A stretch of 64,000 nucleotides of DNA from Nocardia thailandica NBRC 100428 (GCF_000308795.1 NZ_BAGK01000091.1:1-64000); one strand, 5' to 3'; positions 36,487-46,589 are shown, numbered from the stretch's first letter. Notes: a model not told the origin generated them from the letters alone. Translations and numbers: made by a program.

Positions 36487-37392
36487 GTGGGTGCTCGCCC
36501 CGCGCGACGGGCGCGGTCGCGCTGGTCGCTGTGCCTGGCCGTTGTCGCGGTGCTGGCGGTCGGCGGCTGCGTCGACAACACCGACGACGAGGATCCGCCC
36601 GTGCCCAAGGTTCCGGTGACCGTGGTGCCCGACATCGCGGCCGCGCTACCCGACTCCGTGCGATCGTCGGGGCGGATCGTCGTCGGGGTCAACGTGCCGT
36701 ATCAGCCCAACGAATACCGCAACGCCAAGGGCCAGATCGTCGGATTCGACGTCGATCTCGTCGACGCGGTCGCCGGGGTCCTCGGGGTGCGCGCCCAGTT
36801 CGTGGAGTCCTCGTTCGAGAAGATCATTCCCGGAGTCCAGGCAGGCACCTACGACATGGGCATGTCCTCGATCACCGATTCCCGGGAGCGGGAGAAGCAG
36901 GTCGACTTCGTCACCTACTTCAACGCCGGGATCCAGTGGGCGCAGCGGCCGGACGAGCCGGTCGATCCGGAGAACGCCTGCGGCAAGCGGGTCGCGGTCC
37001 AGTCGACCACGGTCGAACACACCGAGGAGGTCCCGGCCAAGTCCGCGGCCTGCGTGGCGGCGGGCAGGCCGCCGATCGACATGAAGGCCTTCGACGAGCA
37101 GAGCGGCGCCACCAACGCGCTGGTGCTGGGTCAGGTGGACGCGATGTCGGCCGATTCGCCGGTCACCGCCTACGCCATCAAGCGGACCGAGGGGCGCATC
37201 GAGCCCGCGGGCCCGGTCTTCGAATCCGCGCCCTACGGCTGGGCCGTGGCCAAGGGTTCGCCGCTGGCGCGGCCGCTGCAGCAGGCCCTGCAGCATCTGA
37301 TCGACACGGGTGTCTACCTGCAGATCACCCGCAATTGGGGAGTCCAGGACGGTGCGATCAGCACCTCGGTGATCAACGGTGCGGTGAGCTGA
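36487..37392 (+). CDS. Polar amino-acid ABC transporter, substrate-binding lipoprotein
   Basis: A 301-residue family-3 solute-binding lipoprotein. An Arg-rich N-terminus and hydrophobic stretch end at the lipobox VGGC, lipidating Cys28. The binding fold starts near residue 60 ([22 protein letters not shown]) with the family motif [14 protein letters not shown]. The arrangement with one permease and one ATPase suggests glutamine, glutamate or another polar amino acid; the ligand is not certain. GAGGTTG precedes the GTG at 36487. A TAGGGT -10 candidate at 36428 would give a leader of about 50 bases. The stop overlaps the permease ATG by one base. Confidence 0.87.
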   Translation: MGARPARRARSRWSLCLAVVAVLAVGGCVDNTDDEDPPVPKVPVTVVPDIAAALPDSVRSSGRIVVGVNVPYQPNEYRNAKGQIVGFDVDLVDAVAGVLGVRAQFVESSFEKIIPGVQAGTYDMGMSSITDSREREKQVDFVTYFNAGIQWAQRPDEPVDPENACGKRVAVQSTTVEHTEEVPAKSAACVAAGRPPIDMKAFDEQSGATNALVLGQVDAMSADSPVTAYAIKRTEGRIEPAGPVFESAPYGWAVAKGSPLARPLQQALQHLIDTGVYLQITRNWGVQDGAISTSVINGAVS

Positions 37393-38309
37393 TGACGACA
37401 CGACAACCGGCGTCCGAGCCGGAACCCATCAAGGCGGTCCCCCTGCGCAGGCCGGGTCGCTGGATCGCCGCGGCGGTCATCCTGATCCTGGTCGGCCTGT
37501 TCGTCTACGGCGCGATCACCAATCCGGCCTACCGCTGGGACGTCTACGCCAAGTACCTGTTCGACGAGCGCATCAGCCAGGGCGCGGTGGTCACCCTCGA
37601 GCTCACGGTGCTGGCCATGCTCATCGCGGTGGTGCTCGGCACGGTGCTGGCGGTGATGCGCCTGTCGCCCAACCCGGTGCTGCGGTGGGTGGCCTGGGTG
37701 TACCTGTGGATCTTCCGTGGCACGCCCGTGTTCGTGCAGCTCGTGTTCTGGGGCCTGGTGCCCTCGCTGTACAAGAACATCGACCTCGGTGTCCCGTTCG
37801 GGCCGCAGTTCTTCCACATCGACGTGCAGGACCTGCAGGCGGGGTTCCTGTTCGCGGTGATCGGGCTCGGCCTCAACGAGGCCGCCTACATGGCCGAGAT
37901 CGTGCGCGCCGGCATCGGTTCGGTCGGCGAGGGCCAGTACGAGGCATCCACCGCGCTGGGCATGTCCTGGTCGCAGACCATGCGCCGCACGGTGTTGCCG
38001 CAGGCCATGCGGGTGATCATCCCCCCGACCGGCAACGAACTGATCGGCATGCTCAAGACCACCTCGCTGGTCGCGGCGATCCCGCTCTCGACCGACCTCT
38101 ACGGCCGCGCCCGCGACATCTACGGCGTGAACTTCGAACCCATCCCGCTGCTGCTGGTCGCCGCCACCTGGTACCTGGCGATCACCAGCATCCTGATGGT
38201 CGGGCAGTACTACCTGGAACGGCACTTCTCCCGCGGCGCGTCCCGCCAGCTGTCGGCCAAACAGCTGCAGGAACTGGCCGCGGCACAGGCGGCGGTGAAG
38301 GCGAAATGA
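37392..38309 (+). CDS. Polar amino-acid ABC transporter permease
   Basis: A 305-residue His/Glu/Gln/Arg/opine family permease. After about 25 cytoplasmic residues comes a first helix (about 25-42), then a five-helix core with [14 protein letters not shown] and the ATPase-coupling loop [30 protein letters not shown]. One permease gene is present, so a homodimer is expected. The C-terminus carries a charged, Ala/Gln-rich tail. It overlaps the upstream and downstream genes by one and four bases, forming a compact operon. Confidence 0.92.
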   Translation: MTTRQPASEPEPIKAVPLRRPGRWIAAAVILILVGLFVYGAITNPAYRWDVYAKYLFDERISQGAVVTLELTVLAMLIAVVLGTVLAVMRLSPNPVLRWVAWVYLWIFRGTPVFVQLVFWGLVPSLYKNIDLGVPFGPQFFHIDVQDLQAGFLFAVIGLGLNEAAYMAEIVRAGIGSVGEGQYEASTALGMSWSQTMRRTVLPQAMRVIIPPTGNELIGMLKTTSLVAAIPLSTDLYGRARDIYGVNFEPIPLLLVAATWYLAITSILMVGQYYLERHFSRGASRQLSAKQLQELAAAQAAVKAK

Positions 38310-39070
38310 GCGAACCGATGATCCGGGCGGACCGGGTGTGCAAGAGCTTCGGGGCCCTCCAGGTGCTCAAGGGCATCACCCTGGAAGCGAGTCCGGGGGA
38401 CGTGCTGTGCCTGATCGGGCCCTCGGGGTCAGGCAAGTCCACCTTCCTGCGCTGCATCAACCATCTCGAACAGGTGACCGCGGGCCGGCTCTACGTCGAC
38501 GGCGAGCTGGTCGGCTACACCGAACGCAACGGCAAGCTCTACGAGATGCACCCGCGCGAGGCCGCGCGCCAGCGTCGCGACATCGGCATGGTGTTCCAGC
38601 ACTTCAACCTCTTCCCGCACCGCACCGCCCTCGAGAACGTCATCGAGGCGCCGACGCAGGTGAAGAAGGTCCGCAAGGCCGACGCGGTGCGCCGGGCCGA
38701 GGAACTCCTCGACCGGGTCGGCCTGGCGGACAAGGCGGGCGCCTATCCCGCCCAGCTCTCGGGCGGTCAGCAGCAGCGCGTCGCCATCGCCCGCGCCCTG
38801 GCCATGGACCCCAAACTCATGCTCTTCGACGAGCCGACCTCGGCGCTCGATCCCGAACTGGTCGGCGAGGTCCTCACCGTCATGCGCGAACTCGCCGCCT
38901 CGGGCATGACCATGGTGGTGGTCACCCACGAGATGGGTTTCGCCCGCGAGGTCGCCGACCAGCTCGTCTTCATGGACGGCGGCGTGGTCGTGGAGGCGGG
39001 GGTGCCGAGCGAGATGCTGGCGAACCCGGAACACGAACGGACCAAGGCGTTCCTGTCCCGGTTGCTGTAG
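38306..39070 (+). CDS. Polar amino-acid ABC transporter ATP-binding protein
   Basis: A 254-residue GlnQ-type ATPase. Walker A is GPSGSGKST near residues 38-46, the Q-loop is [10 protein letters not shown], the signature is [15 protein letters not shown], Walker B is [12 protein letters not shown] and the switch His is in VTHEMGFA. A small insertion ([16 protein letters not shown]) before the Q-loop is seen in some actinobacterial homologues. It ends six bases before the opposing LysR gene, so there is no room for a separate terminator. Confidence 0.94.
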   Translation: MSEPMIRADRVCKSFGALQVLKGITLEASPGDVLCLIGPSGSGKSTFLRCINHLEQVTAGRLYVDGELVGYTERNGKLYEMHPREAARQRRDIGMVFQHFNLFPHRTALENVIEAPTQVKKVRKADAVRRAEELLDRVGLADKAGAYPAQLSGGQQQRVAIARALAMDPKLMLFDEPTSALDPELVGEVLTVMRELAASGMTMVVVTHEMGFAREVADQLVFMDGGVVVEAGVPSEMLANPEHERTKAFLSRLL

Positions 39071-39076
39071 GCCGCG

Positions 39077-39988
39077 TCAGGGGCGGGGCGCCAGGGCGAG
39101 GCGGAGCTGGCCGAGCAGGGCACGGGCCGCCGGATTGCCCGTGCGGTCGGTCCGCCACACCAGCGCCAGCCTGCCGCGCAGGGGCGGGTCGACGAGGTCG
39201 AGGGCGCGGACGCCGGCGGCCGTGGCCTCGGCGGGGGTGAGTCCCGGGACGACGGCGGTGCCGAGGCCGTGCGCGGCCAGGCGGAGCAGCAGCGGGGGCG
39301 CGGCGGCCTCGAAGGCGATGTCCGGGGTGAAACCGGCGGCGGCGCAGGCGCGTTCGAAGACCCCGCGCAGGCCGGTGCCCGGCGGCAGGCAGATCAGGCG
39401 GTGCTCGCGCAGGGCCCGCAGCGGGATCGTGCCCGCGTGCTCGCCCGGACCCGGCGGTGCGTCCGCGGCGACGGCGGCGACGAGCGGGGTCTCGAGGACG
39501 GTCTCGACGCCGACCGTGGGGGCCATCGCCGCCCCGGTCAGCCCGACGAGGGCGATGTCGAGGTCGCCGCGATCGAGGGCGGCCAGCATCGCCTCGGCGG
39601 TGTCCTCGGTGAGGCTGATGCCGACGGCCGGGTGATCGGTGTGGAATCCCGCGAGCACCGCGGCCACGTCGAACTCCTCGCCGGCCGCGCCGGAGATGAC
39701 GCCGAGGCGCACGTGTCCGCGCAGCAGCCCGGTGAACTCCTGCACCGTGGCCTCGATCCGGTCGGCGGCGGCGAGGGCGGCGCGCGCGTGCTCGAGGACC
39801 GCCGCCCCGACGGCGGTCGGGGTGACGGTGCGGGGGCCGCGATCGAGGAGCTGCTGGCCGAGGGCCCGCTCGAGCTGCTTGATCTGGGCGCTGAGCCCCG
39901 GCTGGGTGAGGTGCAGCCGCTCGGCGGCCCGGGTGAAGCCGCCCTCCTCGACGACGGTGACGAAGTAGCGCAGCTGCCGCAGTTCCAT
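39077..39988 (-). CDS. LysR family transcriptional regulator
   Basis: A 303-residue LTTR. The winged HTH is at residues 1-62 (MELRQLRYFVTVVEEGGFTR, LHLTQPGLSAQIKQLE), and the effector-binding fold at about 90-295. It is divergent from a flavoprotein oxidase gene with a 70-base AT-rich gap between them, the classic layout for a LysR regulator and its target. The effector is unknown. The ATG at 39988 is the normal family start. Confidence 0.9.
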   Translation of the reverse strand: MELRQLRYFVTVVEEGGFTRAAERLHLTQPGLSAQIKQLERALGQQLLDRGPRTVTPTAVGAAVLEHARAALAAADRIEATVQEFTGLLRGHVRLGVISGAAGEEFDVAAVLAGFHTDHPAVGISLTEDTAEAMLAALDRGDLDIALVGLTGAAMAPTVGVETVLETPLVAAVAADAPPGPGEHAGTIPLRALREHRLICLPPGTGLRGVFERACAAAGFTPDIAFEAAAPPLLLRLAAHGLGTAVVPGLTPAEATAAGVRALDLVDPPLRGRLALVWRTDRTGNPAARALLGQLRLALAPRP

Positions 39989-40058
39989 AACAGTGGATTA
40001 TGGCATCGCGAAGAACTATCTGTTTCACTTCTCACTCGCCGGGCGGCAGGGTCGAGGT
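39989..40058. promoter_or_regulatory. Divergent promoter region of the LysR/flavoprotein pair
   Basis: This 70-base spacer is markedly AT-richer than its surroundings, especially 39991-40036 (GGATTATGGCATCG and AACTATCTG). It probably holds both promoters and a LysR site; I could not fix a convincing T-N11-A palindrome. Confidence 0.4.
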
Positions 40059-41447
40059 ATGACCGAGAACCCGCTCACCGACCTGCCCGTCACCACCGGC
40101 CCGCTCTTCCGTCCCGGCGACCCCGGCTACGCCGAGGAGATCGCCGGATTCCAGACCGCCTACACGCACCGGCCCGCGCTGGTCGTCGGCGCGGCGCACG
40201 CGGAGGACGTGCGCGCCGCGGTGGCGTTCGCGGCGCGGCACCGGCTGCCGATCGCGGTCCAGGCCACCGGGCACGGCCTGTCGGTGCCCGTCCGCGACGG
40301 TGTCCTGATCACCACCGGCCGGATGGACACCGTCGCCGTCGACCCGGTCGCCCGAACCGCCCGCGTCGGTGCGGGCGTGCGGGCGGGCGCGCTCGTCACG
40401 GCCGCCGCGGCGCACGGCCTCGCGCCGCTCAACGGTTCCTCGCTGTCGGTCGGCGTCGTCGGCTACCTGCTCGGCGGCGGGCTCGGCCTGCTCGCGCGGG
40501 AGTTCGGGTACGCGGCCGACCACGTGCGGTCCGTCGAGCTGGTCACCGCCGACGCGCGCCGCCGCACGCTGACCCCCGCCGACGAGCTCTTCGGCGCCGT
40601 CCTCGGTTCCGGCGGCAATTTCGGCGTCGTCACCGGCGTCGAGCTGGACCTGCTTCCCGTGTCCGAGATCTACGGCGGGCAGCTGATCTTCGACACGGAC
40701 CTGGTCGAGGATGCCCTCGAGGCCTGGCGCGTCTGGACCGCCGCCGTGCCCGACACGCTCACCTCGTCGGTCGCCGTGCTCACCTTTCCCGACCTCCCGG
40801 CGCTGCCGGAGCCGTTGCGCGGCAGGCACGTCGCCGCGATCCGCGTCGCCTTCCACGGCCCGGCGGCCGAGGGCGAGCGCCTGGTCGCGCCGCTGCGCGC
40901 CGTCGGCGAGCGCCTGCGCGACGACCTGCGCGTGCTGCCCTACGCCGACTCGCACACCATCTACAGCGACCCCGACTTCCCGCACGCCTACGCCGCCACC
41001 AACGCGCTGCTGTCCGAGCTGACCGCGAAAACCGTCGCGGCGCTGCGTGACACGACCGCGCCGGGTCGCGAGGTCGAGGCGGTCGTCGACATCCGCCACC
41101 TCGGCGGGGCGCTGCGCGGCGGCCCGGCCCGCCTCGCCGTCGACCATCGCGACGCCGCCTACGCGGTGCGGGTCATCACCGGCGCCGAGGGCGAGCGCGC
41201 GCCCGCCGGGCTCGCCCGGGTCCGGGAGGCGCTGGCGCCGTGGACGATCGGGCACAGCCTGAACTTCCTCTACGGCGCGGGCGCCGCCGCGGACGAGGCG
41301 CAGACCAGGGCCGGCTACGCCCCGGCCACCTACGCCCGGCTCGCCGCCCTGAAGGCGGAACACGACCCGCGCAACCTGTTCCGGTGCAACCGCAACATCC
41401 GCCCCGCCCGGACTGTTGCCGCGAGCGGGCCCGAGCCGCTAGCATAG
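40059..41447 (+). CDS. FAD-linked oxidase of the PCMH/berberine-bridge type
   Basis: A 462-residue flavoprotein. The N-terminal FAD-binding domain (about 30-205) contains QATGHGLS, whose histidine is the usual site of covalent FAD attachment, and VGVVGYLLGGGLGLLAREFG. No cysteine precedes the latter motif, so bicovalent attachment is unlikely. The C-terminus has the berberine-bridge-like ending DPRNLFRCNRNIRP. It oxidises an unknown alcohol, sugar or ring substrate with oxygen. GAGGT precedes the ATG. Control by the divergent LysR protein is likely. Confidence 0.85.
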   Translation: MTENPLTDLPVTTGPLFRPGDPGYAEEIAGFQTAYTHRPALVVGAAHAEDVRAAVAFAARHRLPIAVQATGHGLSVPVRDGVLITTGRMDTVAVDPVARTARVGAGVRAGALVTAAAAHGLAPLNGSSLSVGVVGYLLGGGLGLLAREFGYAADHVRSVELVTADARRRTLTPADELFGAVLGSGGNFGVVTGVELDLLPVSEIYGGQLIFDTDLVEDALEAWRVWTAAVPDTLTSSVAVLTFPDLPALPEPLRGRHVAAIRVAFHGPAAEGERLVAPLRAVGERLRDDLRVLPYADSHTIYSDPDFPHAYAATNALLSELTAKTVAALRDTTAPGREVEAVVDIRHLGGALRGGPARLAVDHRDAAYAVRVITGAEGERAPAGLARVREALAPWTIGHSLNFLYGAGAAADEAQTRAGYAPATYARLAALKAEHDPRNLFRCNRNIRPARTVAASGPEPLA

Positions 41448-41457
41448 TGATATCACT
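41446..41457. promoter_or_regulatory. Perfect 12-bp palindrome AGTGATATCACT, operator candidate
   Basis: It overlaps the stop codon of the upstream flavoprotein gene and lies 19 bases before the SPFH start. A -10 candidate (TAGCAT) is at 41440-41445. The small ribbon-helix-helix protein encoded after the SPFH gene is a natural candidate to bind it. Confidence 0.55.
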
Positions 41458-41476
41458 CAGATATCGGGAGGATGTC

Positions 41477-42361
41477 ATGGAGCTTCGGCCCGCCACACAC
41501 GTCAACGGATTCCTGGTCGCGGGAGCGGGCCTGGTGCTCGCGCTCGCGCTCGGCGGCGCCGCGACCGCCGCGTTCATCGGCGCCGCCCACGGTGGCGGGC
41601 CGCTCGCGATCGCGGGCGGGATCGTCGCGTCGGTGCTCGTGCTCGCCGTGCTGATCGGCTGCACCGGCCTGATCGTGGTGGCCCCCAACGAGGCCAAGGT
41701 CGTCACGTTCTTCGGCCGCTACGTCGGCTCGGTGAGCGAACCCGGGTTCGTCTCGGTGGTTCCGCTGGCCGAGAACAAGACCATCTCGCTGCGGGTGCGC
41801 AACTTCGAGACCCAGAAGCTGAAGGTCAACGACGCCGACGGCAACCCGGTCGAGATCGCGGCCGTCGTGGTCTACAAGGTGGTCGACAGCTTCAAGGCCG
41901 CCTTCGCCGTCGACGACTACGAGGAGTACGTGGAGACCCAGTCCGAGGCCGCCGTGCGGCACCTGGCGACCACGCACCCCTACGACGCCCACGACCCGGA
42001 CCGCACCAGCCTGCGCGACGGCGCCGAGGTCGCCGGGGAACTCACCACCGAGCTGCGCGACCGCACCGAGACCGCGGGCATCGAGATCATCGAGGCCCGC
42101 ATCACCCACCTCGCCTACGCGCCGGAGATCGCCCAGGCCATGCTGGTCCGCCAGCAGGCCGCGCAGGTGGTCGCGGCCCGGACCCGGATCGTGGAGGGCG
42201 CGGTCGGCATGGTCGGGCTCGCGCTGGATCGCCTCGCCGAGCAGGGCACGGTGCAACTGGACGAGGAACGCAAGGCCACCATGGTCTCCAACCTGCTCGT
42301 CGTCCTCTGCGGGGACCGCGCGACCCAGCCCGTGGTGAACGCCGGATCGCTGTACTCGTAG
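41477..42361 (+). CDS. SPFH/band-7 (stomatin-like) membrane protein
   Basis: A 294-residue protein with two N-terminal membrane helices (about residues 10-36 and 43-68) followed by an SPFH domain (about 69-245: [33 protein letters not shown]). It probably forms ring-like oligomers on the membrane; its cargo is unknown. GGGAGG precedes the ATG. A 12-bp palindrome covers the promoter region, and a 56-residue RHH protein gene follows 12 bases after the stop. Confidence 0.88.
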   Translation: MELRPATHVNGFLVAGAGLVLALALGGAATAAFIGAAHGGGPLAIAGGIVASVLVLAVLIGCTGLIVVAPNEAKVVTFFGRYVGSVSEPGFVSVVPLAENKTISLRVRNFETQKLKVNDADGNPVEIAAVVVYKVVDSFKAAFAVDDYEEYVETQSEAAVRHLATTHPYDAHDPDRTSLRDGAEVAGELTTELRDRTETAGIEIIEARITHLAYAPEIAQAMLVRQQAAQVVAARTRIVEGAVGMVGLALDRLAEQGTVQLDEERKATMVSNLLVVLCGDRATQPVVNAGSLYS

Positions 42362-42373
42362 GGTTCATCCGCC

Positions 42374-42544
42374 ATGACAGCGCCGAAGAAGGACCCGAAG
42401 AAGGTGCTGCTGCGGCTCGACCCGGCCGTCCACGAAGCCATCGCGCGGTGGGCGGCCGACGATCTGCGCAGCGTCAACGCCCAGATCGAATACGCCCTGC
42501 GGATGGCGCTCAAACAGGCCGGCCGCGCGCCGAAGACGGACTGA
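42374..42544 (+). CDS. Small ribbon-helix-helix (Arc/HicB-like) DNA-binding protein
   Basis: A 56-residue basic protein. A Lys-rich N-terminus leads into a beta-strand (KKVLLRLDP), helix 1 ([13 protein letters not shown]) and helix 2 ([16 protein letters not shown]), the Arc-type ribbon-helix-helix pattern. There is no toxin gene partner; it sits 12 bases after the SPFH gene and is probably cotranscribed. It likely autoregulates through the palindrome AGTGATATCACT upstream of the SPFH gene. That link is inferred from proximity. Confidence 0.8.
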   Translation: MTAPKKDPKKVLLRLDPAVHEAIARWAADDLRSVNAQIEYALRMALKQAGRAPKTD

Positions 42545-42627
42545 CCCCCGCCCGCACCCGACGCCCGGGTGCGGGCGGCCGCGGTCCTCGATGATCCAGG
42601 GGCGCAGGGCAACTCGGTACCGGCCAG

Positions 42628-42633
42628 TACAGT
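42628..42633 (+). promoter_or_regulatory. -10 element of the orphan gene at 42640
   Basis: TACAGT lies six bases before the GTG at 42640 and touches the earlier in-frame GTG at 42634. This favours 42640 as start of a leaderless message. Confidence 0.45.
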
Positions 42634-42639
42634 GTGACG

Positions 42640-43251
42640 GTGCCCATATCCTTCGACATCAGGGGAATGCATCAGCTGGACGCCACCACCTGGGGCGATC
42701 CGGCCACGCGCGACGTGGTCGCCCTGACCTATGTGGACACCGTTCCCGACCTGCCCGCCCGGCTCGAGGACCTGCCGCGGCTGCGCAGGCGGCTGGCCGA
42801 ACACCACAGCCGCACCGGCTGTCTCATCGAGGCGTTCGTGGTCTGGGTGGACCGGCTGCCCGCGCTGCTGCGGGTCGAGAAGACCCCCATGCCCGGCGGC
42901 CGTCCCGGCCAGGTCTTCGCCGCCTCGATCGTCGTGCCGCGTGACCGATGCAGCGCGGTCTTCCAGATCATCTGCCCGGAGACCGGCAGGCCCGGCGCGC
43001 GGGAGGCGGCGATCGGCGGCCGGGTCAGCCGGGACGAGATGTTCCCGGCCCACCCGTACGCGCCCGGGCTGCGCGGTCGGCTGCCCTACACGCTGGCCGA
43101 CGACCTGCGCTTCGACGAGGTCTTCCCCGACCACCCGCTGACCCGGGCCCGGCGCTGGATCGCCGACACCGTGCCCGCCGTGCGGGTCGATCCCGGCTTC
43201 GCCTCGCTGCCCGCATTCGTGCCGCCCGCCGAGCTCAGCGCTTCTCGGTGA
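42640..43251 (+). CDS. Orphan hypothetical protein
   Basis: A 203-residue soluble protein with good codon bias and no signal peptide or membrane segment. Features are a Leu/Arg-rich helix ([19 protein letters not shown]), a beta-rich central part ([31 protein letters not shown]) and a C-terminal part with repeated Pro/Phe turns. I do not recognise the family. It overlaps the convergent methyltransferase gene by 17 bases, so antisense RNA effects are possible. Confidence 0.65.
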   Translation: MPISFDIRGMHQLDATTWGDPATRDVVALTYVDTVPDLPARLEDLPRLRRRLAEHHSRTGCLIEAFVVWVDRLPALLRVEKTPMPGGRPGQVFAASIVVPRDRCSAVFQIICPETGRPGAREAAIGGRVSRDEMFPAHPYAPGLRGRLPYTLADDLRFDEVFPDHPLTRARRWIADTVPAVRVDPGFASLPAFVPPAELSASR

Positions 43252-44107
43252 CGAAGATGGCGGTGCCCGGGAAGATCTCCCCGCGCAGCGGCGACCACTG
43301 ACCCCATTCGCGGTCGAGCCACTCCGGCCAGTCGGGTTCGACGAGGTCGACCAGCGTGAGCCCGGCGGCGACGATCTCGCGCACCCGATCGCCCACGGTG
43401 CGGTGGTGCTCCACGTAGGTGGGCACCCCGTCGCCGTCGACCTCCACGTAGGGGGTGCGGTCGAAATAGGGGATGGACGCGACCAGGCCCTTCTCGCCCG
43501 GATCGTCGGGGAAGATCCAGCGCATCGGGTGGTTGACCGAGAAGACCCACCGCCCGCCCGGCTTCAGCACCCGCGCGACCTCGCGCATCACCCGCGCCGA
43601 ATCCGCGACGAACGGCACGCCGCCGAAGGCCGAGCACGCCAGGTCGAACGAAGCGTCCGCGAAGGGCAGCGCCTCCGCGCCCGCCTGCACCAGCGGCACC
43701 ACCGGGCCGCCGCGCTCCATGGCGGCCACGCCGCGCGCGAGCATGCCCATCGACAGGTCGAGCCCCACCGGGTACGCGCCCCGGCCGGCCAGCCAGCGCG
43801 AGCACGGCGCCGACCCGCAGCCGATCTCGAGCACCCGCTTGCCGGTCACGTCGCCGAGGAAGCCGTAGTCGCCCTCGTGCAGCCCCTCCGGGCACCAGAC
43901 GAACTCGCCGCCGGGGGAGTCGACGCCGAGGAAGTCGGCGTGGGTGCGGTGGTACTGGTCGGCGTCGGCGTCCCACCAGCGCCTGCTGGCCCGTTCGCTG
44001 TCGGCGGAGGAGACCCGGGTCCGGGTGGTGGCGGCGGTGCCGAGCAGGGCGTTGGCCTGCGCGTGGCGCTCGTCGGGGTCGGTGGGGGTGGCAGACTGTT
44101 CCGGCAC
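43235..44107 (-). CDS. Class I SAM-dependent methyltransferase
   Basis: A 290-residue enzyme. The Rossmann-type SAM-binding motif I is [15 protein letters not shown] near residue 92, followed by an acidic motif II ([11 protein letters not shown]) and the post-motif [16 protein letters not shown]. The N-terminal 55 residues include [19 protein letters not shown], which is typical of a common actinobacterial methyltransferase group of unknown substrate. The GTG at 44107 has TACCCT seven bases upstream. It is divergent from rpsA across 288 bases. Confidence 0.88.
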   Translation of the reverse strand: MPEQSATPTDPDERHAQANALLGTAATTRTRVSSADSERASRRWWDADADQYHRTHADFLGVDSPGGEFVWCPEGLHEGDYGFLGDVTGKRVLEIGCGSAPCSRWLAGRGAYPVGLDLSMGMLARGVAAMERGGPVVPLVQAGAEALPFADASFDLACSAFGGVPFVADSARVMREVARVLKPGGRWVFSVNHPMRWIFPDDPGEKGLVASIPYFDRTPYVEVDGDGVPTYVEHHRTVGDRVREIVAAGLTLVDLVEPDWPEWLDREWGQWSPLRGEIFPGTAIFVTEKR

Positions 44108-44114
44108 GGGGATC

Positions 44115-44120
44115 AGGGTA
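44115..44120 (-). promoter_or_regulatory. -10 element of the methyltransferase gene
   Basis: TACCCT on the minus strand lies seven bases before the GTG at 44107, in the leaderless arrangement. Confidence 0.5.
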
Positions 44121-44294
44121 TCGGCGCGCCGAGGGGGTGGTTTGCCCGGCCGGAGACGACTCGCGTACGCTGTTGATCGCGCGTGTCCGCCGAGATCAGC
44201 TGCGATTGTCGGCGTTTGTCGTCAATCGTCCGGTTTCGCGGGTGGGCGCACCGAGATCGCTCAGCGGTGATCGCGGTCGGTGGGGTACTTTCAT

Positions 44295-44300
44295 AGTATC
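44295..44300 (+). promoter_or_regulatory. Possible -10 element of rpsA
   Basis: TAGTAT would give rpsA a leader of about 90 bases. Long leaders before rpsA are common, and S1 often controls its own translation. Confidence 0.35.
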
Positions 44301-44395
44301 CATCGCCCGTCCTGCCGCGGTGATCACGCAGCGTACCGAAAGTACCCGTTCCATTGTCCGCAACCGACCACAATCCGTCCGGAGCAAACCCACAT

Positions 44396-45862
44396 ATGCC
44401 CACCACCGTCACCTCGCCGCAGGTAGCCGTCAACGACATCGGCTCCGCCGAGGATTTCCTCGCCGCCATCGACGCCACGATCAAGTACTTCAACGATGGC
44501 GACATCGTCGAGGGAACCATCGTCAAGGTCGATCGTGACGAGGTCCTGCTCGACATCGGTTACAAGACCGAAGGCGTCATCCCGTCCCGCGAGCTCTCCA
44601 TCAAGCACGATGTCGACCCCAACGAGGTCGTTTCCGTGGGCGATGAGGTCGAGGCCCTGGTTCTCACCAAGGAGGACAAGGAAGGCCGCCTGATCCTGTC
44701 GAAGAAGCGGGCGCAGTACGAGCGCGCGTGGGGCACGATCGAGGAGCTCAAGGAGAAGGACGAGGCCGTCAAGGGCACCGTCATCGAGGTCGTCAAGGGC
44801 GGCCTGATCCTCGACATCGGCCTCCGCGGCTTCCTGCCCGCCTCCCTGGTCGAGATGCGTCGTGTCCGCGACCTCCAGCCGTACGTCGGCAAGGAGATCG
44901 AGGCCAAGATCATCGAGCTCGACAAGAACCGCAACAACGTGGTTCTCTCGCGTCGCGCCTGGCTGGAGCAGACCCAGTCCGAGGTCCGCAGCGAGTTCCT
45001 GCACCAGCTGCAGAAGGGCCAGGTCCGCAAGGGTGTGGTCTCCTCGATCGTCAACTTCGGTGCCTTCGTGGACCTGGGCGGCGTCGACGGTCTGGTGCAC
45101 GTCTCCGAGCTGTCCTGGAAGCACATCGACCACCCGTCCGAGGTCGTCGAGGTCGGCACCGAGGTCACCGTCGAGGTCCTCGACGTCGACCTGGACCGCG
45201 AGCGCGTCTCCCTGTCGCTCAAGGCGACGCAGGAAGACCCGTGGCGTCAGTTCGCCCGCACCCACGCGATCGGCCAGATCGTGCCGGGCAAGGTCACCAA
45301 GCTGGTTCCCTTCGGCGCGTTCGTCCGCGTCGAGGAGGGCATCGAGGGCCTGGTGCACATCTCCGAGCTGGCCGAGCGCCACGTGGAGGTCCCGGACCAG
45401 GTCGTGGCCGTCGGCGACGACGCGATGGTCAAGGTCATCGACATCGACCTGGAGCGTCGCCGGATCTCGCTGTCGCTGAAGCAGGCGAACGAGGACTACC
45501 ACGCCGAGTTCGACCCGTCGAAGTACGGCATGGCCGACAGCTACGACGAGCAGGGCAACTACATCTTCCCCGAGGGCTTCGATCCCGAGACCAACGAATG
45601 GCTCGAGGGCTTCGACAAGCAGCGCGAGGAGTGGGAAGGCCGCTACGCCGAGGCGGAGCGTCGCCACAAGATGCACACCGCGCAGATGGAGAAGATGGCG
45701 GCCGACGCCGCGGCCGAGGCCGCGAACGGCGGCGGCTCCTCGAACTACTCCTCCGAGAGCGGTTCGCAGGCGTCCTCCGGTGCGGCCGAGTCGGCCGGTG
45801 GCTCCCTGGCCAGCGACGCCCAGCTGGCGGCGCTGCGCGAGAAGCTGTCGGGCAACGCCTGA
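44396..45862 (+). CDS. rpsA: 30S ribosomal protein S1
   Basis: A 488-residue RNA-binding protein with four S1 (OB-fold) repeats at about residues 36-105, 122-188, 208-277 and 294-364 (for example [23 protein letters not shown] and [18 protein letters not shown]). The C-terminal ~100 residues are acidic and Gly/Ser-rich, as in mycobacterial S1. Codon use is less extreme in G/C than in neighbours, in keeping with high expression. The ATG at 44396 gives the conserved N-terminus. A strong terminator follows. Confidence 0.97.
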   Translation: MPTTVTSPQVAVNDIGSAEDFLAAIDATIKYFNDGDIVEGTIVKVDRDEVLLDIGYKTEGVIPSRELSIKHDVDPNEVVSVGDEVEALVLTKEDKEGRLILSKKRAQYERAWGTIEELKEKDEAVKGTVIEVVKGGLILDIGLRGFLPASLVEMRRVRDLQPYVGKEIEAKIIELDKNRNNVVLSRRAWLEQTQSEVRSEFLHQLQKGQVRKGVVSSIVNFGAFVDLGGVDGLVHVSELSWKHIDHPSEVVEVGTEVTVEVLDVDLDRERVSLSLKATQEDPWRQFARTHAIGQIVPGKVTKLVPFGAFVRVEEGIEGLVHISELAERHVEVPDQVVAVGDDAMVKVIDIDLERRRISLSLKQANEDYHAEFDPSKYGMADSYDEQGNYIFPEGFDPETNEWLEGFDKQREEWEGRYAEAERRHKMHTAQMEKMAADAAAEAANGGGSSNYSSESGSQASSGAAESAGGSLASDAQLAALREKLSGNA

Positions 45863-45880
45863 TACGCACGCAGTACGACC

Positions 45881-45920
45881 GAAGGCCCCGATCCGCACGG
45901 ATCGGGGCCTTCGGGCTTTT
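45881..45920 (+). terminator. Rho-independent terminator after rpsA
   Basis: A 14-bp perfect stem (45881-45894 with 45899-45912, arm GAAGGCCCCGATCC), a GCAC loop, and TTTT at 45917-45920. Confidence 0.9.
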
Positions 45921-46207
45921 CGGGGGTGGGCGCGGCCGAGGTCGTTCCGCCAGGGGTGGGCGCGCCCGCAGGTTCGGCACGCTCGCTACCCCGCGGTGGA
46001 GCAGCGAAGATCGTTCTGCGCCGAGGAATCCGGTGCGGCGGCCGGGCGGGAACGTGCTGCCGTTCCTTTGTGTAGAGGTCGGGCCGTATCGGGCCGGTCA
46101 GGCCGGTCGCGTGCTCGGGGAACGACGAACCGGGCGGCACCGGATCGGTTGCGGCCGAGGGGATCGCGCGACGGCGGGCCGCAGACGGGGCGAACCCGGT
46201 CGAGGCG
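45921..46207. other. Gap with no gene recognised
   Basis: This stretch lies between the rpsA terminator and the convergent small gene ending at 46208. No frame on either strand has convincing coding character, and I see no clear repeat or hairpin. Confidence 0.5.
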
Positions 46208-46417
46208 TCAGCTCGCGGTGACCGGGACCCACTGCGGGGCGGGCGCGGACACGGCGGGGCGGGCGCCCGCGGCGTGGCGGGCGGGGGTGAACCACGCGGC
46301 GAACCAGGAGCGGCGACGTTCGGAGAAGATCGCCGCGACGGCGGGGATCTCGAGGCAGTGCACGCCTCCCGGCAGGCCGAGGCGGTGGCGGGCCGCCCGG
46401 TGGTCGCTGGTGCTCAT
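46208..46417 (-). CDS. Small hypothetical protein
   Basis: A 69-residue basic protein ([13 protein letters not shown] at the start, [19 protein letters not shown] in the middle). No signal peptide or clear domain is visible. The ATG at 46417 has GAAGGAA upstream at good spacing, which is the main reason to call it. It is divergent from coaE. Confidence 0.5.
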   Translation of the reverse strand: MSTSDHRAARHRLGLPGGVHCLEIPAVAAIFSERRRSWFAAWFTPARHAAGARPAVSAPAPQWVPVTAS

Positions 46418-46589
46418 GAGTGTTCCTTCGCTCGCAGGTTGCCGGCCTTCTCGCCGAGGCGACAGTATCCGACCGCGGTGGCCGAACCCCGGATTGAGCG
46501 GCTCCGGACACTCCGGCGTGTCGGACGCGGGCCGGTCGGCGCGCCGGGGGGCTCACCCGGCGGCGCGGCCGGGATGCGAGACTGGGCCC

